A DNA stretch of 64,000 nucleotides from Desulfonema magnum (GCF_017377395.1 NZ_CP061800.1:7027633-7091632); one strand, 5' to 3'; numbered from the stretch's first letter, positions 33,983-42,442 are shown. The notes: a model not told the origin generated them from the letters alone. Translations and numbers: made by a program.

Positions 33983-34764
33983 GTTGTTATCACCAGTCCC
34001 ACGGGACAATGATCTGATCCGTAAATCTCATTGTCAATAAATGCATCCTGAATCTGTCCGTTGTCAGCCATGTTTTCTGATACAAAGAAATAATCAATCC
34101 GCCATCCCGCATTCCTCTCTCTTGCCTTGAATCTGTAAGACCACCATGAATATTTCACAGTATCGGGATGAAAATGCCTGAATGTGTCTGTATAACCGTT
34201 CTCAATAATTTTGTCCAGCCAGTCCCGCTCGATTCTTAAAAAACCGGAATATTTTTCATTGGGTTTGGGATTCTTCAGGTCAATTTCATTGTGGGCGGTG
34301 TTGTAATCCCCGGTAATGATGAGGCATTGACCTGCTTTTTTATATGTGTCCGCATATTCAAAAAAATCTCTGTAAAAATCAAGCTTATATTGAAGACGCT
34401 CCTCGCTCATCTGTCCGTTGGGAAAATAGATATTAAAAAATACGAAATCCTTAAAACCCAGTTCCAATATCCGCCCCTCATTGTCATATTCGGGGATGCC
34501 GATGCCGTGCCGGACATACTGCGGTTTTATCTTGGTATAAACCCCCACGCCGCTGTATCCTTTTTTCACAGATGAATGACTCCAGAAGGATTCATATCCG
34601 TCAATATGTTTCATCTCATGGGTCAGCTGGTGTTCCTGGAGCTTTGTCTCCTGTATGGCAAAAATATCCGCGTCCAGTGTTTTGAAAGAGTTGAAAAAAT
34701 CTTTGTTCACAGCGGCTCTCAGGCCGTTTACGTTCCAGGAGATCAGTTTTAATTTTTCAGACAT
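33979..34764 (-). CDS. xth: Exodeoxyribonuclease III
   Basis: The 261-residue protein has the endonuclease/exonuclease/phosphatase fold with all ExoIII motifs: LKLISWNVNGLRA, AIQETKLQEHQ, GYSGVGVYTK, GDYNTAHNEIDL, WRIDYFF and the C-terminal GSDHCPV. It processes abasic sites and 3' blocks in base excision repair. I choose the ATG at 34762-34764, with GAGGAGTT directly upstream; a longer frame to 34815 lacks family support. Length is normal for the XthA/ExoA group. Confidence 0.96.
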   Translation of the reverse strand: MSEKLKLISWNVNGLRAAVNKDFFNSFKTLDADIFAIQETKLQEHQLTHEMKHIDGYESFWSHSSVKKGYSGVGVYTKIKPQYVRHGIGIPEYDNEGRILELGFKDFVFFNIYFPNGQMSEERLQYKLDFYRDFFEYADTYKKAGQCLIITGDYNTAHNEIDLKNPKPNEKYSGFLRIERDWLDKIIENGYTDTFRHFHPDTVKYSWWSYRFKARERNAGWRIDYFFVSENMADNGQIQDAFIDNEIYGSDHCPVGLVITT

Positions 34765-34869
34765 TTGTAACTCCTCATTATAAATCCGGACATCAATATC
34801 AGGGATGACGGACAAAATTCATGATCATAAGGGATTTCTCCAAAAATAAAATACCCGGAATACAGGAAC

Positions 34870-34937
34870 GTAGGGTGGGTGGAGCGAAGCGCAACCCACC
34901 TTGTGCGGTGGGTTGCGCTTCGCTCCACCCACCCTAC
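34870..34937. repeat. 31-bp perfect inverted repeat (GTAGGGTGGGTGG)
   Basis: The arms GTAGGGTGGGTGGAGCGAAG...CAACCCACC and their exact reverse complement are separated by six bases, giving a 31-bp perfect stem. A half copy occurs at 59502-59541. Confidence 0.95.
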
Positions 34938-34956
34938 ATTTTTGTAATTAGGTACT

Positions 34957-35068
34957 TATAACCCGATGATCAAGTTTTTTTCTGTCATTCTGTTAGGCGT
35001 GAACTCAGTTGAACGGAATGACAGATTTTTTGTCCGAACCGGATGAAAAAAACCTGATCATCGAGTAT
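34957..35068. mobile_element. CTCGATNATCAAG palindromic element, copy at 34957
   Basis: Ends CCGATGATCAAGTTTTTTTC and GAAAAAAACCTGATCATCGA pair. The inner hairpin CTGTCATTC...GAATGACAG has a loop different from the usual TTTCGC type. Confidence 0.82.
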
Positions 35069-35499
35069 AACCATTTGAATCAGTTTTCTCGTTCCCATGC
35101 TTCGCTTGAGAATGCGGTCAGGATGCTTTACATTCAGTATAAACAGCCCGAACAGAATTTGCAAGAGAAAGACCGACGGGATTTTCCAATCACGGTTATC
35201 CCCGAATCCTGTTTTCATTCTGCCCGTGAAACTACAAGGATTGAGTTTTGTAAGAATATAGAATCCTTACCAAACTCAATTTTTGCAGTTCTCATCGGCT
35301 TGAAAAAAATCCGAATACCCGGAAGTTTTCGATCTGCTGACACTGATTTTACTTGAATAATATTATTTCTTTAGTATAATAATTAGCTTTTAATTTTTTC
35401 AGACATGATTTCGCGTTCGGGATTCGGATGTTATAAACCTGACGATTCCGAATAGGAACTAAGTATCTATCCATAAATTTTCGATATTTGCCCGGGGAG

Positions 35500-35562
35500 G
35501 AAATCCGGCTTTTTTTCCGGAATGACTCTCCGCCCGTGACGGAAAAAGCCGGGTTTCTCTGC
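35500..35562. repeat. AAACCCGGC hairpin element
   Basis: GAAATCCGGCTTTTTTTCCGG and CGGAAAAAGCCGGGTTTCT form a stem of about 20 bp with one or two mismatches. The same hairpin is found at 3378, 23540, 54967, 58405 and 59602. Confidence 0.85.
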
Positions 35563-35671
35563 CGCTCACAGAAAAAAAGATGTATAAAAAACTTTTGCTC
35601 AGGTACTTAAGATAAGGCTTAAATTCTCAAATCTGCAACCCATTACCATCATAAGAATAAGGAGTTAAAAA

Positions 35672-37009
35672 ATGGCAAATGTTATTCCATTCAAGGGAAT
35701 TCTCTATAATACGGATAAAATTCATAATCTGTCAGATGTGACAACACCGCCTTTTGATGTTATTTCAGAAGAGGAACAGAATGAATTCTATGAATGTCAT
35801 CCCCAAAACATTGTAAGACTGATATTAAACAAGACAACTGAAAATGACACTTGTGATTACAATTGCCATACCAGAGCGGGAGAGTGCTTTAATCAGTGGC
35901 TTTCAGAGGGTCTGCTGGTTCAGGACGATTCAGCTGTATTTTATCTGACTTCTATGGAATTTCCCTTGGAAGACAAGATGGTGACACGTTTCGGACTGAT
36001 TGCGCGGGTCGGTCTTGAGCCTTTTGAAAAGGGTGTTGTTCTTCCTCATGAAAGAACCTTTTCCAATGTAAAGTCGGAACGACTTGAGCTTATGAAAGCC
36101 TGTCATGCCAATCTCAGCCAGATTTTTTCACTCTATCCTGACAGAAATGCCACTGTTTTCAAGTTATTAAAAAATGCTGTTTCTGATAAGACCCCGGATA
36201 CGGATTTTACAGACAGCAAAGGTCACAGACATAAAATGTGGCGCATAAGTGATACAGATGTGCAGGCGAATATTTCCGATGCGATGAAAGAAAAAACTCT
36301 TTTTATCGCTGACGGGCACCATCGCTATGAGACCGCACTGAATTACAGAGAATGGGTAGCGGCCAATGATCCTGATTTTTCTGAAACTCATCCTGCCAAT
36401 TATATTATGATGTATCTTAGCAGCATGGAAGATCCCGGGATGGTCATCCTGCCGGCGCATCGTATGCTGACAGGGGTTCAGGATTCAGTTCTTGAGACAT
36501 TTATCCAAAAAGCTGAAGATTATTTTGATATCATCGCAATACCCTTCGGAGAGGAGGGACCTGAAAAAGCAAAGGCGGAGTTTGTCTCGATGCTGAAATC
36601 ATATGCATCAAAAAACACTATCGGGGTTTTTATGAAAAACATCCGGGAACTGTACCTGCTGACATTGAAACCGAATGTCATGGAGCAATTGTTCGGCGAT
36701 GAACTTCCGGATGTGTTAAGAAATATTGATGTGACAATACTGACCCATCTTATTTTTATGGAAATACTGGGGTTTGATCAGACCAACCTTGATGATGAAA
36801 AACTGATTGCCTATTCGAGCATCGCGGAAGAAGCCATGGACAGGGTTTCTTCTGGTAAATGTGACATTGTTTTTGTTCTGAATCCCACTAAGATCGAACA
36901 GGTTCAGGACATTGCCGAAAGCGGTCTGACCATGCCCAGGAAATCAACATATTTTTACCCCAAGGTTATTACAGGCCAGGTGATAAATAAATTGAGAATT
37001 GAGAATTGA
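35672..37009 (+). CDS. DUF1015 family protein
   Basis: The 445-residue protein matches DUF1015 throughout: PFKGILYNTDKIHNLSDVTT at the start, TTPPFDVISEEEQ, PHERTFSNVKSERLELMKAC, FIADGHHRYETALNYR and SGKCDIVFVLNPT. The HHRYETAL segment is characteristic. Members of this superfamily relate to SerK-type serine kinases in some lineages, but the reaction of this group is not established. AAGGAGTTAAAA precedes the ATG. The last codons, AAA TTG AGA ATT GAG AAT TGA, form the first units of the AATTGAG array, so the C-terminus Lys-Leu-Arg-Ile-Glu-Asn is repeat-derived. Confidence 0.93.
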   Translation: MANVIPFKGILYNTDKIHNLSDVTTPPFDVISEEEQNEFYECHPQNIVRLILNKTTENDTCDYNCHTRAGECFNQWLSEGLLVQDDSAVFYLTSMEFPLEDKMVTRFGLIARVGLEPFEKGVVLPHERTFSNVKSERLELMKACHANLSQIFSLYPDRNATVFKLLKNAVSDKTPDTDFTDSKGHRHKMWRISDTDVQANISDAMKEKTLFIADGHHRYETALNYREWVAANDPDFSETHPANYIMMYLSSMEDPGMVILPAHRMLTGVQDSVLETFIQKAEDYFDIIAIPFGEEGPEKAKAEFVSMLKSYASKNTIGVFMKNIRELYLLTLKPNVMEQLFGDELPDVLRNIDVTILTHLIFMEILGFDQTNLDDEKLIAYSSIAEEAMDRVSSGKCDIVFVLNPTKIEQVQDIAESGLTMPRKSTYFYPKVITGQVINKLRIEN

Positions 37010-37084
37010 GAATTGGGAATTGAAACTGGAAGTTGAGAATTGAGATTGGAATTTTAATTTTCAATTTTCAATTCTCAATTTTAT
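36988..37084. repeat. AATTGAG 7-bp array with complementary CAATTCT arm
   Basis: Direct AATTGAG-type units (36991-37046) are followed by complementary CAATTTT and CAATTCT units (37056-37083) between two convergent genes. The left arm encodes the DUF1015 stop and the right arm the TrmN6 stop. The whole can fold as a hairpin and could act as a bidirectional terminator. Confidence 0.92.
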
Positions 37085-37799
37085 ACATTGCGTTGACCTC
37101 ATCTGTGTAAGTACCGTCTTCATTATATATCACCAGGGGAGGGCCGACTTTTATGCCTGGCCGTCCTCTCCTGATTCCTTGCGCCAATATCAGTTTGGCT
37201 TCTGTGTCCCTTTCGGAATGAATCATACGAAGATATTTGGGTTCAATACCGATAACCCGCATTTGTGTAAGAAGGTCTGTCATACGTTCGGCCGGATAAA
37301 TCGTGACAAATCTCCCTGACGTACATAACATGCGGTGGGCGGTTTCAATAACATCAGAAAGCGTGGCTTTTATTTCATGTCTTGCTATTGCCCGTTCCTG
37401 ATTCGGGTTTATCCGCCCTGAGTTTGCTTTCCTGTATGGCGGATTGCTGACAACCAGCTCAACCGGTCCGGAAACCATATCATACTTCAGGGTTTTCATA
37501 TCCCTGCAAAGAATGCGAATCTGATCTGTCATGCCATTTTCTTCTACATTCAGTGCGGCAATATGAGCAAGTTCCTCCTGTATCTCAATTCCGCAGATTC
37601 TGACTTTCGGATGATGATATGCCAGCATCAGGGGGATGATGCCGCATCCTGTTCCCAAATCAAGAACAGTATTGGCAGCCGCATATGGCATACTGTGATA
37701 TGCCAATAAAACAGCATCAATTGAAAAGCGGTATCCGGATCGCTTTTGTCTTACCTGAAGCTGCCCATTATAAAAGGTATCAGTTGTAATTGTATCCAT
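37068..37799 (-). CDS. trmN6: tRNA1(Val) A37 N6-methyltransferase (TrmN6/YfiC-type)
   Basis: The 243-residue SAM methyltransferase has the TrmN6 lead QKRSGYRFSIDAVLLAYHS, motif I DLGTGCGIIPLMLAYHH, the acidic end of beta-2 IEIQEELAHIAALNVEENG and the amino-methyltransferase motif VVSNPPYRK. It should methylate N6 of A37 in tRNA1Val, or a related adenine target. The NPPY motif shows an exocyclic amine target; the tRNA specificity is from family membership. The last residues Lys-Ile-Glu-Asn-stop are encoded by the repeat arm that begins at its 3' end. Confidence 0.92.
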   Translation of the reverse strand: MDTITTDTFYNGQLQVRQKRSGYRFSIDAVLLAYHSMPYAAANTVLDLGTGCGIIPLMLAYHHPKVRICGIEIQEELAHIAALNVEENGMTDQIRILCRDMKTLKYDMVSGPVELVVSNPPYRKANSGRINPNQERAIARHEIKATLSDVIETAHRMLCTSGRFVTIYPAERMTDLLTQMRVIGIEPKYLRMIHSERDTEAKLILAQGIRRGRPGIKVGPPLVIYNEDGTYTDEVNAMYKIEN

Positions 37800-37827
37800 T
37801 CTCAGGCACTCACTTTGTTTCCAAAAA

Positions 37828-38142
37828 TTACAGAGGTCCGACTTTGAATTTTATATCCTCAATAAGATGTTTTCCCAAGGCATTGTTCAGTTTTATTATC
37901 ATGTCCTTTTTTAAAAATTGAAGCTGCTGTATCCATGCTGAACTGGAAACATGGACCAGAAGAAGTTTTCCTTTAAATGCCGCAGGCTGGGCATCTTTTG
38001 CAATGACATCTCCCACAGCATTATTCCACAGCTTCCAAACCTGACCGAGTTCTTCATCGGATTTAGACCTGTAGCTCTTTAAAGTATTATTTATGATACT
38101 GCCTATATGGGTAAATTCTTTAGTATTTTCTCTTGGTTTCAT
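37828..38142 (-). CDS. DUF721/DciA-like protein
   Basis: The 104-residue product from ATG 38140-38142 (MKPRENTKEFTHIGSIINNT) has the DUF721 layout: a helix with LGQVWKLWNNAVGDVIAKDA, then GKLLLVHVSSSAWIQQLQFL, a KH-like alpha/beta segment as in the helicase-loader DciA. Many members are DciA replicative-helicase operators. Gene context gives no further support, as no dnaB or gyrB is near. The frame extends upstream to 38184, but the added residues (MLDIIQGFNILFFI) are unlike the family. No clear ribosome binding site is visible. Confidence 0.85.
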   Translation of the reverse strand: MKPRENTKEFTHIGSIINNTLKSYRSKSDEELGQVWKLWNNAVGDVIAKDAQPAAFKGKLLLVHVSSSAWIQQLQFLKKDMIIKLNNALGKHLIEDIKFKVGPL

Positions 38143-38423
38143 GATAAAAAATAATATATTGAAGCCTTGTATAATGTCAAGCAAAGGTATTCTGAAATTA
38201 AAAAAAATAATTAATCAGGGCGCATCCCGAAAAATCAGGAAACTGCCTGAATATAAATATAACTGATCTAATATTATTGAATTTTGATTTTTTAAAATAA
38301 ACGCTCATAAAAAACCCGGGTTTTTCGCCCCCGGTCATGAAAATATTTTCAGATAAAAAGCCCGGCTTTTCAAAATGTATTTTCACGGTAAAAAATAGCA
38401 ATGCCATGTCTGTTGGTTTTCCC
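38143..38423. other. Gene-free stretch with degenerate AAACCCGGG hairpin
   Basis: AT-rich DNA with an AAACCCGGGTTTTTCGCCC and AAAAGCCCGGCTTTTC inverted pair (about 38310-38372), an eroded form of the AAACCCGGC hairpin. No gene is seen. The hflK promoter follows. Confidence 0.65.
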
Positions 38424-38452
38424 TTGACTTACAAGTTTACATAACTTATAGT
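38424..38452 (+). promoter_or_regulatory. Sigma-70 promoter for hflK-hflC
   Basis: TTGACT at 38424-38429, a 17-bp spacer and TATAGT at 38447-38452, 63 bp before hflK. One mismatch per box and ideal spacing make this one of the clearest promoters in the window. Confidence 0.75.
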
Positions 38453-38515
38453 TATTTAAGATAAAGGTATTAGATTGAAAAACCGAGTTTGTAAAATAAA
38501 TTCAGAGGACAAACA

Positions 38516-39526
38516 ATGAGTTGGGATTGGGAAAAGCTTAAGGAACAGCAACACAAGAGAGGTGATGTGCCTCCCCAGTTGGACGATTTTATGAAAAAAG
38601 TAAATAAGTTTAAATTGCCAGGGGGGCCTTTTCTGATTTTTTTTATCATCATCGTAATGTTGGGTTCTTCAATGGTTTACACTGTTGAAATTGATGAAGT
38701 CGGCGTTATTCAGCGGTTCGGAAAATATGTCCGCACCCGGGGACCGGGTCTTAACGTGAAACTGCCTTTGGGAATTGAATCTGTAACAAAGGTTAAAATC
38801 AAACGTGTTTACAAAGAGGAATTCGGTTTAAGATCCTCAGGCATGGGCGAGTCCTCACGCTTTTCAACTGAAAGTGAAAGCAACGTGGCCCTTATGCTTA
38901 CCGGGGATCTGAATGTGGGACTGGTTCCGTGGATCGTTCAATACAGAATAAGTGATCCCTACAATTATCTCTTTAAAGTTGAAAATATTAACCGGCTGCT
39001 TAAAGATATGTCCGAATCAGCCATGCGCCTCGTAATCGGTGACAGAAGCATTAATGAGGTGATAAGCAAACGGGAAGAGATTGCAGACGAGGCAGAACTT
39101 GTTCTGCAGGCGGAACTTGACCGGGCTGAAACCGGTATAAATGTCATCACCATAGAAATGAAACGGACCAATGTGCCGGGACCTGTCCAGTCGTCATTCA
39201 ATGAGGTAAACCAGGCGGTCCAGGAAAAGGAAAAGATGATTTACCAGGCAAAAGAGGCGTATAACAAGGCCATTCCCGCTGCCAGGGGAGAAGCTGAAAG
39301 GACAATAAAGGCTGCCGAAGGATACGCACTCGACAGAGTCAACCGTGCCCAGGGGGATGTCTCCAGATTCAATGCGGTCTATGCAGAGTATGTCAAAGCA
39401 AAGGATATCACCAAGAGGCGACTCTATCTTGAGGCGTTGAAAGACCTTTTTCCCAAGTTGGGACAGAAATATATTATTGATGCAGACCAGAAAAATTTTC
39501 TCCCTCTGCTCAATCTTAAAAAATAA
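38516..39526 (+). CDS. hflK: FtsH protease modulator HflK
   Basis: The 336-residue protein has the HflK arrangement: a short Trp/Lys-rich cytoplasmic lead (MSWDWEKLKEQQHKRGDVPP), one membrane helix (FLIFFIIIVMLGSSMVYTVE) and the SPFH/band-7 domain (EVGVIQRFGKYVRTRGPGLN). A coiled coil with repeated RAEAER-like sequence (AARGEAERTIKAAEGYALDR) follows. HflK and HflC assemble a vault-like cage around FtsH in the inner membrane and restrain its proteolysis. GAGGACAAACA lies before the ATG. hflC follows after 136 bp containing a 7-bp array. Confidence 0.96.
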   Translation: MSWDWEKLKEQQHKRGDVPPQLDDFMKKVNKFKLPGGPFLIFFIIIVMLGSSMVYTVEIDEVGVIQRFGKYVRTRGPGLNVKLPLGIESVTKVKIKRVYKEEFGLRSSGMGESSRFSTESESNVALMLTGDLNVGLVPWIVQYRISDPYNYLFKVENINRLLKDMSESAMRLVIGDRSINEVISKREEIADEAELVLQAELDRAETGINVITIEMKRTNVPGPVQSSFNEVNQAVQEKEKMIYQAKEAYNKAIPAARGEAERTIKAAEGYALDRVNRAQGDVSRFNAVYAEYVKAKDITKRRLYLEALKDLFPKLGQKYIIDADQKNFLPLLNLKK

Positions 39527-39600
39527 CTGAAAAATCAATATTCGTTTTTTAAAACGGTCATGACCTTAGGGTCACAACAAAACATGAAAGTTTGAGTGTT

Positions 39601-39636
39601 TTCTCCTAACACTTAACACTTAACACCTAACACTTT
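39601..39636. repeat. 7-bp CACTTAA/CACCTAA array between hflK and hflC
   Basis: Four to five units (TAACACT and TAACACC) lie in the operon spacer, the same unit as at 2385 and 17436 in complementary orientation. Confidence 0.85.
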
Positions 39637-39662
39637 CATACAAACAGGTGGTGTAAAGAAAA

Positions 39663-40634
39663 ATGAAATTCAAAGGAATTATCTCTGTTTTTGCTATTGT
39701 TGCCTTTTTTCTTGCATATGCGTCGGCATATGTTGTGGATGAAAGAGAACAGGTGGTTCTCACCCGATTTGGGAAGGTGGTGAGAACAAGGATAGAACCA
39801 GGGCTTGATTTCAAGATTCCCATTCTTGAAAAAGCCAATTATTTCCCCAAAAATCTTCAGGAGTGGGACGGAGACCCGGGACAGATCCCCACTTTGGACA
39901 AAACCTATATATGGGTTGATGCTTTTGCCCGGTGGAAAATCGTTGATCCTGTAAAGTTTTTTCAGACTGTAAGCAACATGTACAGCGCAATCGGACGGCT
40001 TGATGATATCATTGATCCCGCGGTAAGAAATTTTATCACATCTTACAGTCTCATTGAAACAGTCCGCAAGACCAACCGGAAGCTGGATACCCTTGAAATC
40101 GGATTGGAAGATGTTCAGAAAGATCACAAAGCCACACAATACACAATAACAACTGGCAGGGAAAAGATAACAGAGGGAATCCTGAAACAGGCTCAGCCCA
40201 AGCTTGACAAATTCGGTATTGAGCTTGTTGATGTGAAGATCAAACGCCTGAATTATGTGGACAGAGTGAGAAAATCCGTGTATGACCGGATGATTGCGGA
40301 ACGTAAACAGATTGCTGAAAAATTTCGGTCCGAAGGAAAAGGTGAGGCCAGTAAGATTATCGGGGAAAAAGATCGGGATTTGAAACAGATCACATCGGAA
40401 GCTTACAAAGCTGCCCAGGAAATCAAAGGAAAAGCAGATGCAGAGGCGCTGAAAATATATGCCAAAGCATATGGTGCGGATCCGGACTTTTATTCGTTTT
40501 CCAGAACCCTTGAAATTTACAGTGAAACACTTGATGACAAAAGTTCTCTTATTCTTTCCACAGATTCGGAGTTTCTGAAATACTTTAAAGGCTTTGGGAA
40601 AAAGACCTATGGTCTGCCCACGGGACAGCCGTAA
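39663..40634 (+). CDS. hflC: FtsH protease modulator HflC
   Basis: The 323-residue protein has an N-terminal membrane helix (GIISVFAIVAFFLAYASAYV), then the SPFH domain with VDEREQVVLTRFGKVVRTRI and EPGLDFKIPI. The HflC signature follows (VDAFARWKIVDPVKFFQTVS), then a coiled coil (FRSEGKGEASKIIGEKDRDL) and the C-terminal YFKGFGK. It partners HflK around FtsH. GGTGG lies 11 bases ahead of the ATG. Family length is normal. Confidence 0.97.
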   Translation: MKFKGIISVFAIVAFFLAYASAYVVDEREQVVLTRFGKVVRTRIEPGLDFKIPILEKANYFPKNLQEWDGDPGQIPTLDKTYIWVDAFARWKIVDPVKFFQTVSNMYSAIGRLDDIIDPAVRNFITSYSLIETVRKTNRKLDTLEIGLEDVQKDHKATQYTITTGREKITEGILKQAQPKLDKFGIELVDVKIKRLNYVDRVRKSVYDRMIAERKQIAEKFRSEGKGEASKIIGEKDRDLKQITSEAYKAAQEIKGKADAEALKIYAKAYGADPDFYSFSRTLEIYSETLDDKSSLILSTDSEFLKYFKGFGKKTYGLPTGQP

Positions 40635-40741
40635 TATCCCCTCCCGGGCGCGGAGACACTTACAAAAAGGTCTCCCGCGACCGGGTGACAAAGCGTGGCT
40701 TCCGGCCATTACGGACCTTATGGGGAATAAATAGATAAAAG

Positions 40742-40786
40742 ACAGAAAAAGCACCGATTTCATTGGCAACGGGTGCTTTTCCTGTT
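40742..40786. terminator. Bidirectional rho-independent terminator
   Basis: AAAAAGCACC and GGGTGCTTTTCC form a stem around a 15-base loop (about 40747-40777), with T-rich DNA on the plus side and a TTTTTCTGTCTTTT run on the minus side. It serves hflC and the converging bS22-like gene. Confidence 0.75.
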
Positions 40787-40813
40787 TTAAAAAAAAGAAG
40801 CAACAGGTATCAT

Positions 40814-40912
40814 TTATTTACCCTTTCTTCTCTGGTGCCGCGTACGGGCCAAAAGCTTTCTGTGTTTATGCTTTCTCATTTTTTTTCTTCGCTTTTTAAC
40901 AACAGTACCCAA
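40814..40912 (-). CDS. bS22/AURKAIP1-COX24-type tiny ribosomal protein
   Basis: A 32-residue, very basic product starts at TTG 40910-40912, preceded by GGAGGTGA at ideal spacing. It reads (M)GTVVKKRRKKMRKHKHRKL and continues LARTRHQRRKGK. This is the C-terminal COX24/AURKAIP1 motif (PF08213), which in mycobacteria is the small-subunit protein bS22 and in mitochondria is mS38. It probably sits in the 30S decoding region. It is too short for most gene finders, so it is easily missed. A terminator lies just beyond its stop. Confidence 0.88.
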   Translation of the reverse strand: MGTVVKKRRKKMRKHKHRKLLARTRHQRRKGK

Positions 40913-41045
40913 TAAATCACCTCCGATCTTTTTTATTTTCTTGCATCAAACAAGCTTAATACTTATTTTGGTATATACTGACCTGTTTGCAATTTTTTTG
41001 CAAGCTTTTAAATGACAAAAAATAAGAAAATTTAAACCAAAGCTT

Positions 41046-41573
41046 ATGAAAAATCTGGAAACGTTCAGCCCTGAACAGATCAGCATTGTAAATGATTCTG
41101 CCTCAGTCGCGGAAGAGGTGGTAAACAATTTCTATAAAATGTCTGCCAGTCAGTGGCGTCAGCGAAAGTATGATGTGAAAACACTGGCTGATCTTTGCCA
41201 TAACGAGATTGTTCACGGCCCTTTTGCGCAGGTCATCCGTTATGAAGGCAAACGAAAAGACAGAAGTCTTAGTTCTTCAATATATGATTTTTATAAAATA
41301 TGTCTTCAGGACCACGCCATTCTTTCTGCCTTAAAACAATCTCCTGACATAAAACTTTTTCCTTTTGCATTATACATTATCACCCATGAGCTTGTTCATA
41401 TTGTCAGATTTTGTAAATTCTTACAAAATTTTGATGCTCCCCCCCGAAAAAAAATGGCTGAAGAAACACGAGTTCACAAAGATGCCCATAAAATTCTCAC
41501 CACTCTCCGGGTTCCAGGACTGGAAAAAGTCCTTACCCGATGTTCAAATTTTTTCGACATGACGTTGGTATAA
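41046..41573 (+). CDS. Uncharacterised HExxH-motif protein (175 residues)
   Basis: The protein begins MKNLETFSPEQISIVNDSAS, is mostly helical and has no signal peptide or membrane helix. The segment FALYIITHELVHIVRFCKFL holds a zincin HELVH motif at about residue 114, preceded by hydrophobic residues as in genuine zinc peptidases. A later conserved-looking VHKDAHKIL may provide further ligands, and HNEIVHGPF near residue 58 is a second H-x-E-I-x-H-like segment. I do not recognise the family. A cytoplasmic metallopeptidase or metal-binding regulator is a reasonable guess. The start at ATG 41046 has only AGC upstream and no strong ribosome binding site. Confidence 0.75.
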   Translation: MKNLETFSPEQISIVNDSASVAEEVVNNFYKMSASQWRQRKYDVKTLADLCHNEIVHGPFAQVIRYEGKRKDRSLSSSIYDFYKICLQDHAILSALKQSPDIKLFPFALYIITHELVHIVRFCKFLQNFDAPPRKKMAEETRVHKDAHKILTTLRVPGLEKVLTRCSNFFDMTLV

Positions 41574-41954
41574 CGCTTTCACTAAAGTTCATAACTCCGC
41601 GTTCAGACGGGGTTCATCTGTACCGGACGGGGTTTGTAACCCCGTCCGTAATTTTTTCAGGAACACTGACAACGAATGTTTCGGACGGTCTGTTCTGTCA
41701 AAAAACGTTACGGACGGGGTTGCAAAGCCTGCACCGTAAAAAAAATCGTCTTGTAAAAGACAATGAATATTTCAGACGGCCTGTCCTGCAAAGAACCTTT
41801 ACGGACGGGGTTGCAAACCTCGTCCGGCAAATAAATTTGCTGAAATTTTATAATATATGGCGGAGGGTTCTGATAAATTCCCACTCACGGAGACAATAAT
41901 CCGTGACACGCATTTTTTTGGGCGATGCGCATTAAAAAACTACCTGTCATTTTC
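41574..41954. repeat. Gene-free stretch with GACGGGGTTTGTAACCCCGTC repeats
   Basis: Between 41598 and 41835 the motif GACGGGGTT(T)GCAA recurs four or five times, partly as the palindrome GACGGGGTTTGTAACCCCGTC (about 41626-41648). Variants end ACCTCGTCCGG. It is a degenerate, expanded relative of the element cores at 3494 and 23638. No gene is seen. Confidence 0.8.
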
Positions 41955-41982
41955 TTGACAACGTTAAAACACGCGCTATATT
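41955..41982 (+). promoter_or_regulatory. Sigma-70-like promoter for fmdB-groESL
   Basis: TTGACA at 41955-41960, a 16-bp spacer and TATATT at 41977-41982, 84 bp before the FmdB gene. No CIRCE palindrome is visible here or upstream of groES, and no sigma-32 consensus was recognised. Confidence 0.65.
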
Positions 41983-42065
41983 AGATCAAACGTTTGGAGC
42001 ATCCGAAGAGGCTCAGTCAGTGCCTTTTCATATTTTTTAAATATTTAAACAGGAGATTTTCAAAT

Positions 42066-42344
42066 ATGCCTATTTATGAATATGAATGTACAGAATGCGG
42101 AAGGATTGAAGAAGTCATTCAAAAATTTTCTGACATGCCTCTTACGACATGCAAACATTGTTCAGGACGTCTTCATAAGCTTATTTCTCAAAGCAGTTTT
42201 CATCTGAAAGGAACCGGATGGTATGTGACAGACTATGCAGGTAAAAAACAGGATAGTTATTCCGGAACCCCGAAGAAAAAAGAGGAGACATCATCTGCCA
42301 ACAGCGGGAGTGAATCCTCCAAAAGCACTGATAAAACAGACTGA
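42066..42344 (+). CDS. FmdB-family zinc ribbon protein
   Basis: The 92-residue protein begins MPIYEYECTECGRIEEVIQK and carries the CxxC...CxxC zinc ribbon (CTECG and CKHCSG) of the FmdB/CxxC_CXXC_SSSS regulatory family. A Ser/Thr/Lys-rich tail (about residues 65-92) follows. The role of the family is uncertain; it was named after a formamidase regulator. AGGAGATTTTC precedes the ATG. It is first in a run with groES and groEL, a common neighbour arrangement in Desulfobacterota. Confidence 0.92.
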   Translation: MPIYEYECTECGRIEEVIQKFSDMPLTTCKHCSGRLHKLISQSSFHLKGTGWYVTDYAGKKQDSYSGTPKKKEETSSANSGSESSKSTDKTD

Positions 42345-42442
42345 TATCTCATCCTGCCTGAATTTAAGGATGCAGTTATAATATAAAAATGAATTTTAAA
42401 TAAATTAAAAACCATTCATCAGAATAAAGGAGAATCTGAAAA

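Larger units (their letters stand above)
34765..35671. other. Gene-free stretch with three interspersed element types
   Basis: Contains an AGGGATTTCTCCAAAAATAA block (34829-34862) repeated at 59463, the hairpin at 34870-34937, the palindromic element at 34957-35068, a degenerate GTTCCCATGC repeat at 35083, and an AAACCC-type hairpin at 35500-35562. An AACTTTTGCTCAGGTACTTA repeat lies near 35590. The DUF1015 leader (AAGGAG) is at 35660. An open frame at 35009-35356 spans these repeats and is not believed. Confidence 0.8.

Noticed and set aside
35009..35356. 115-codon frame in the repeat-rich stretch before DUF1015
   Set aside because: It spans a palindromic element and repeat copies, so its frame is incidental; no family match or initiation signal.
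39636..40769. 377-codon open frame opposite hflC
   Set aside because: Fully antisense to a well-identified gene, with composition typical of the reverse frame of AT-rich coding DNA.
42345..42442. CIRCE/HrcA operator before groES
   Set aside because: No TTAGCACTC-N9-GAGTGCTAA inverted repeat is present; only a ribosome binding site and AT-rich leader are visible.
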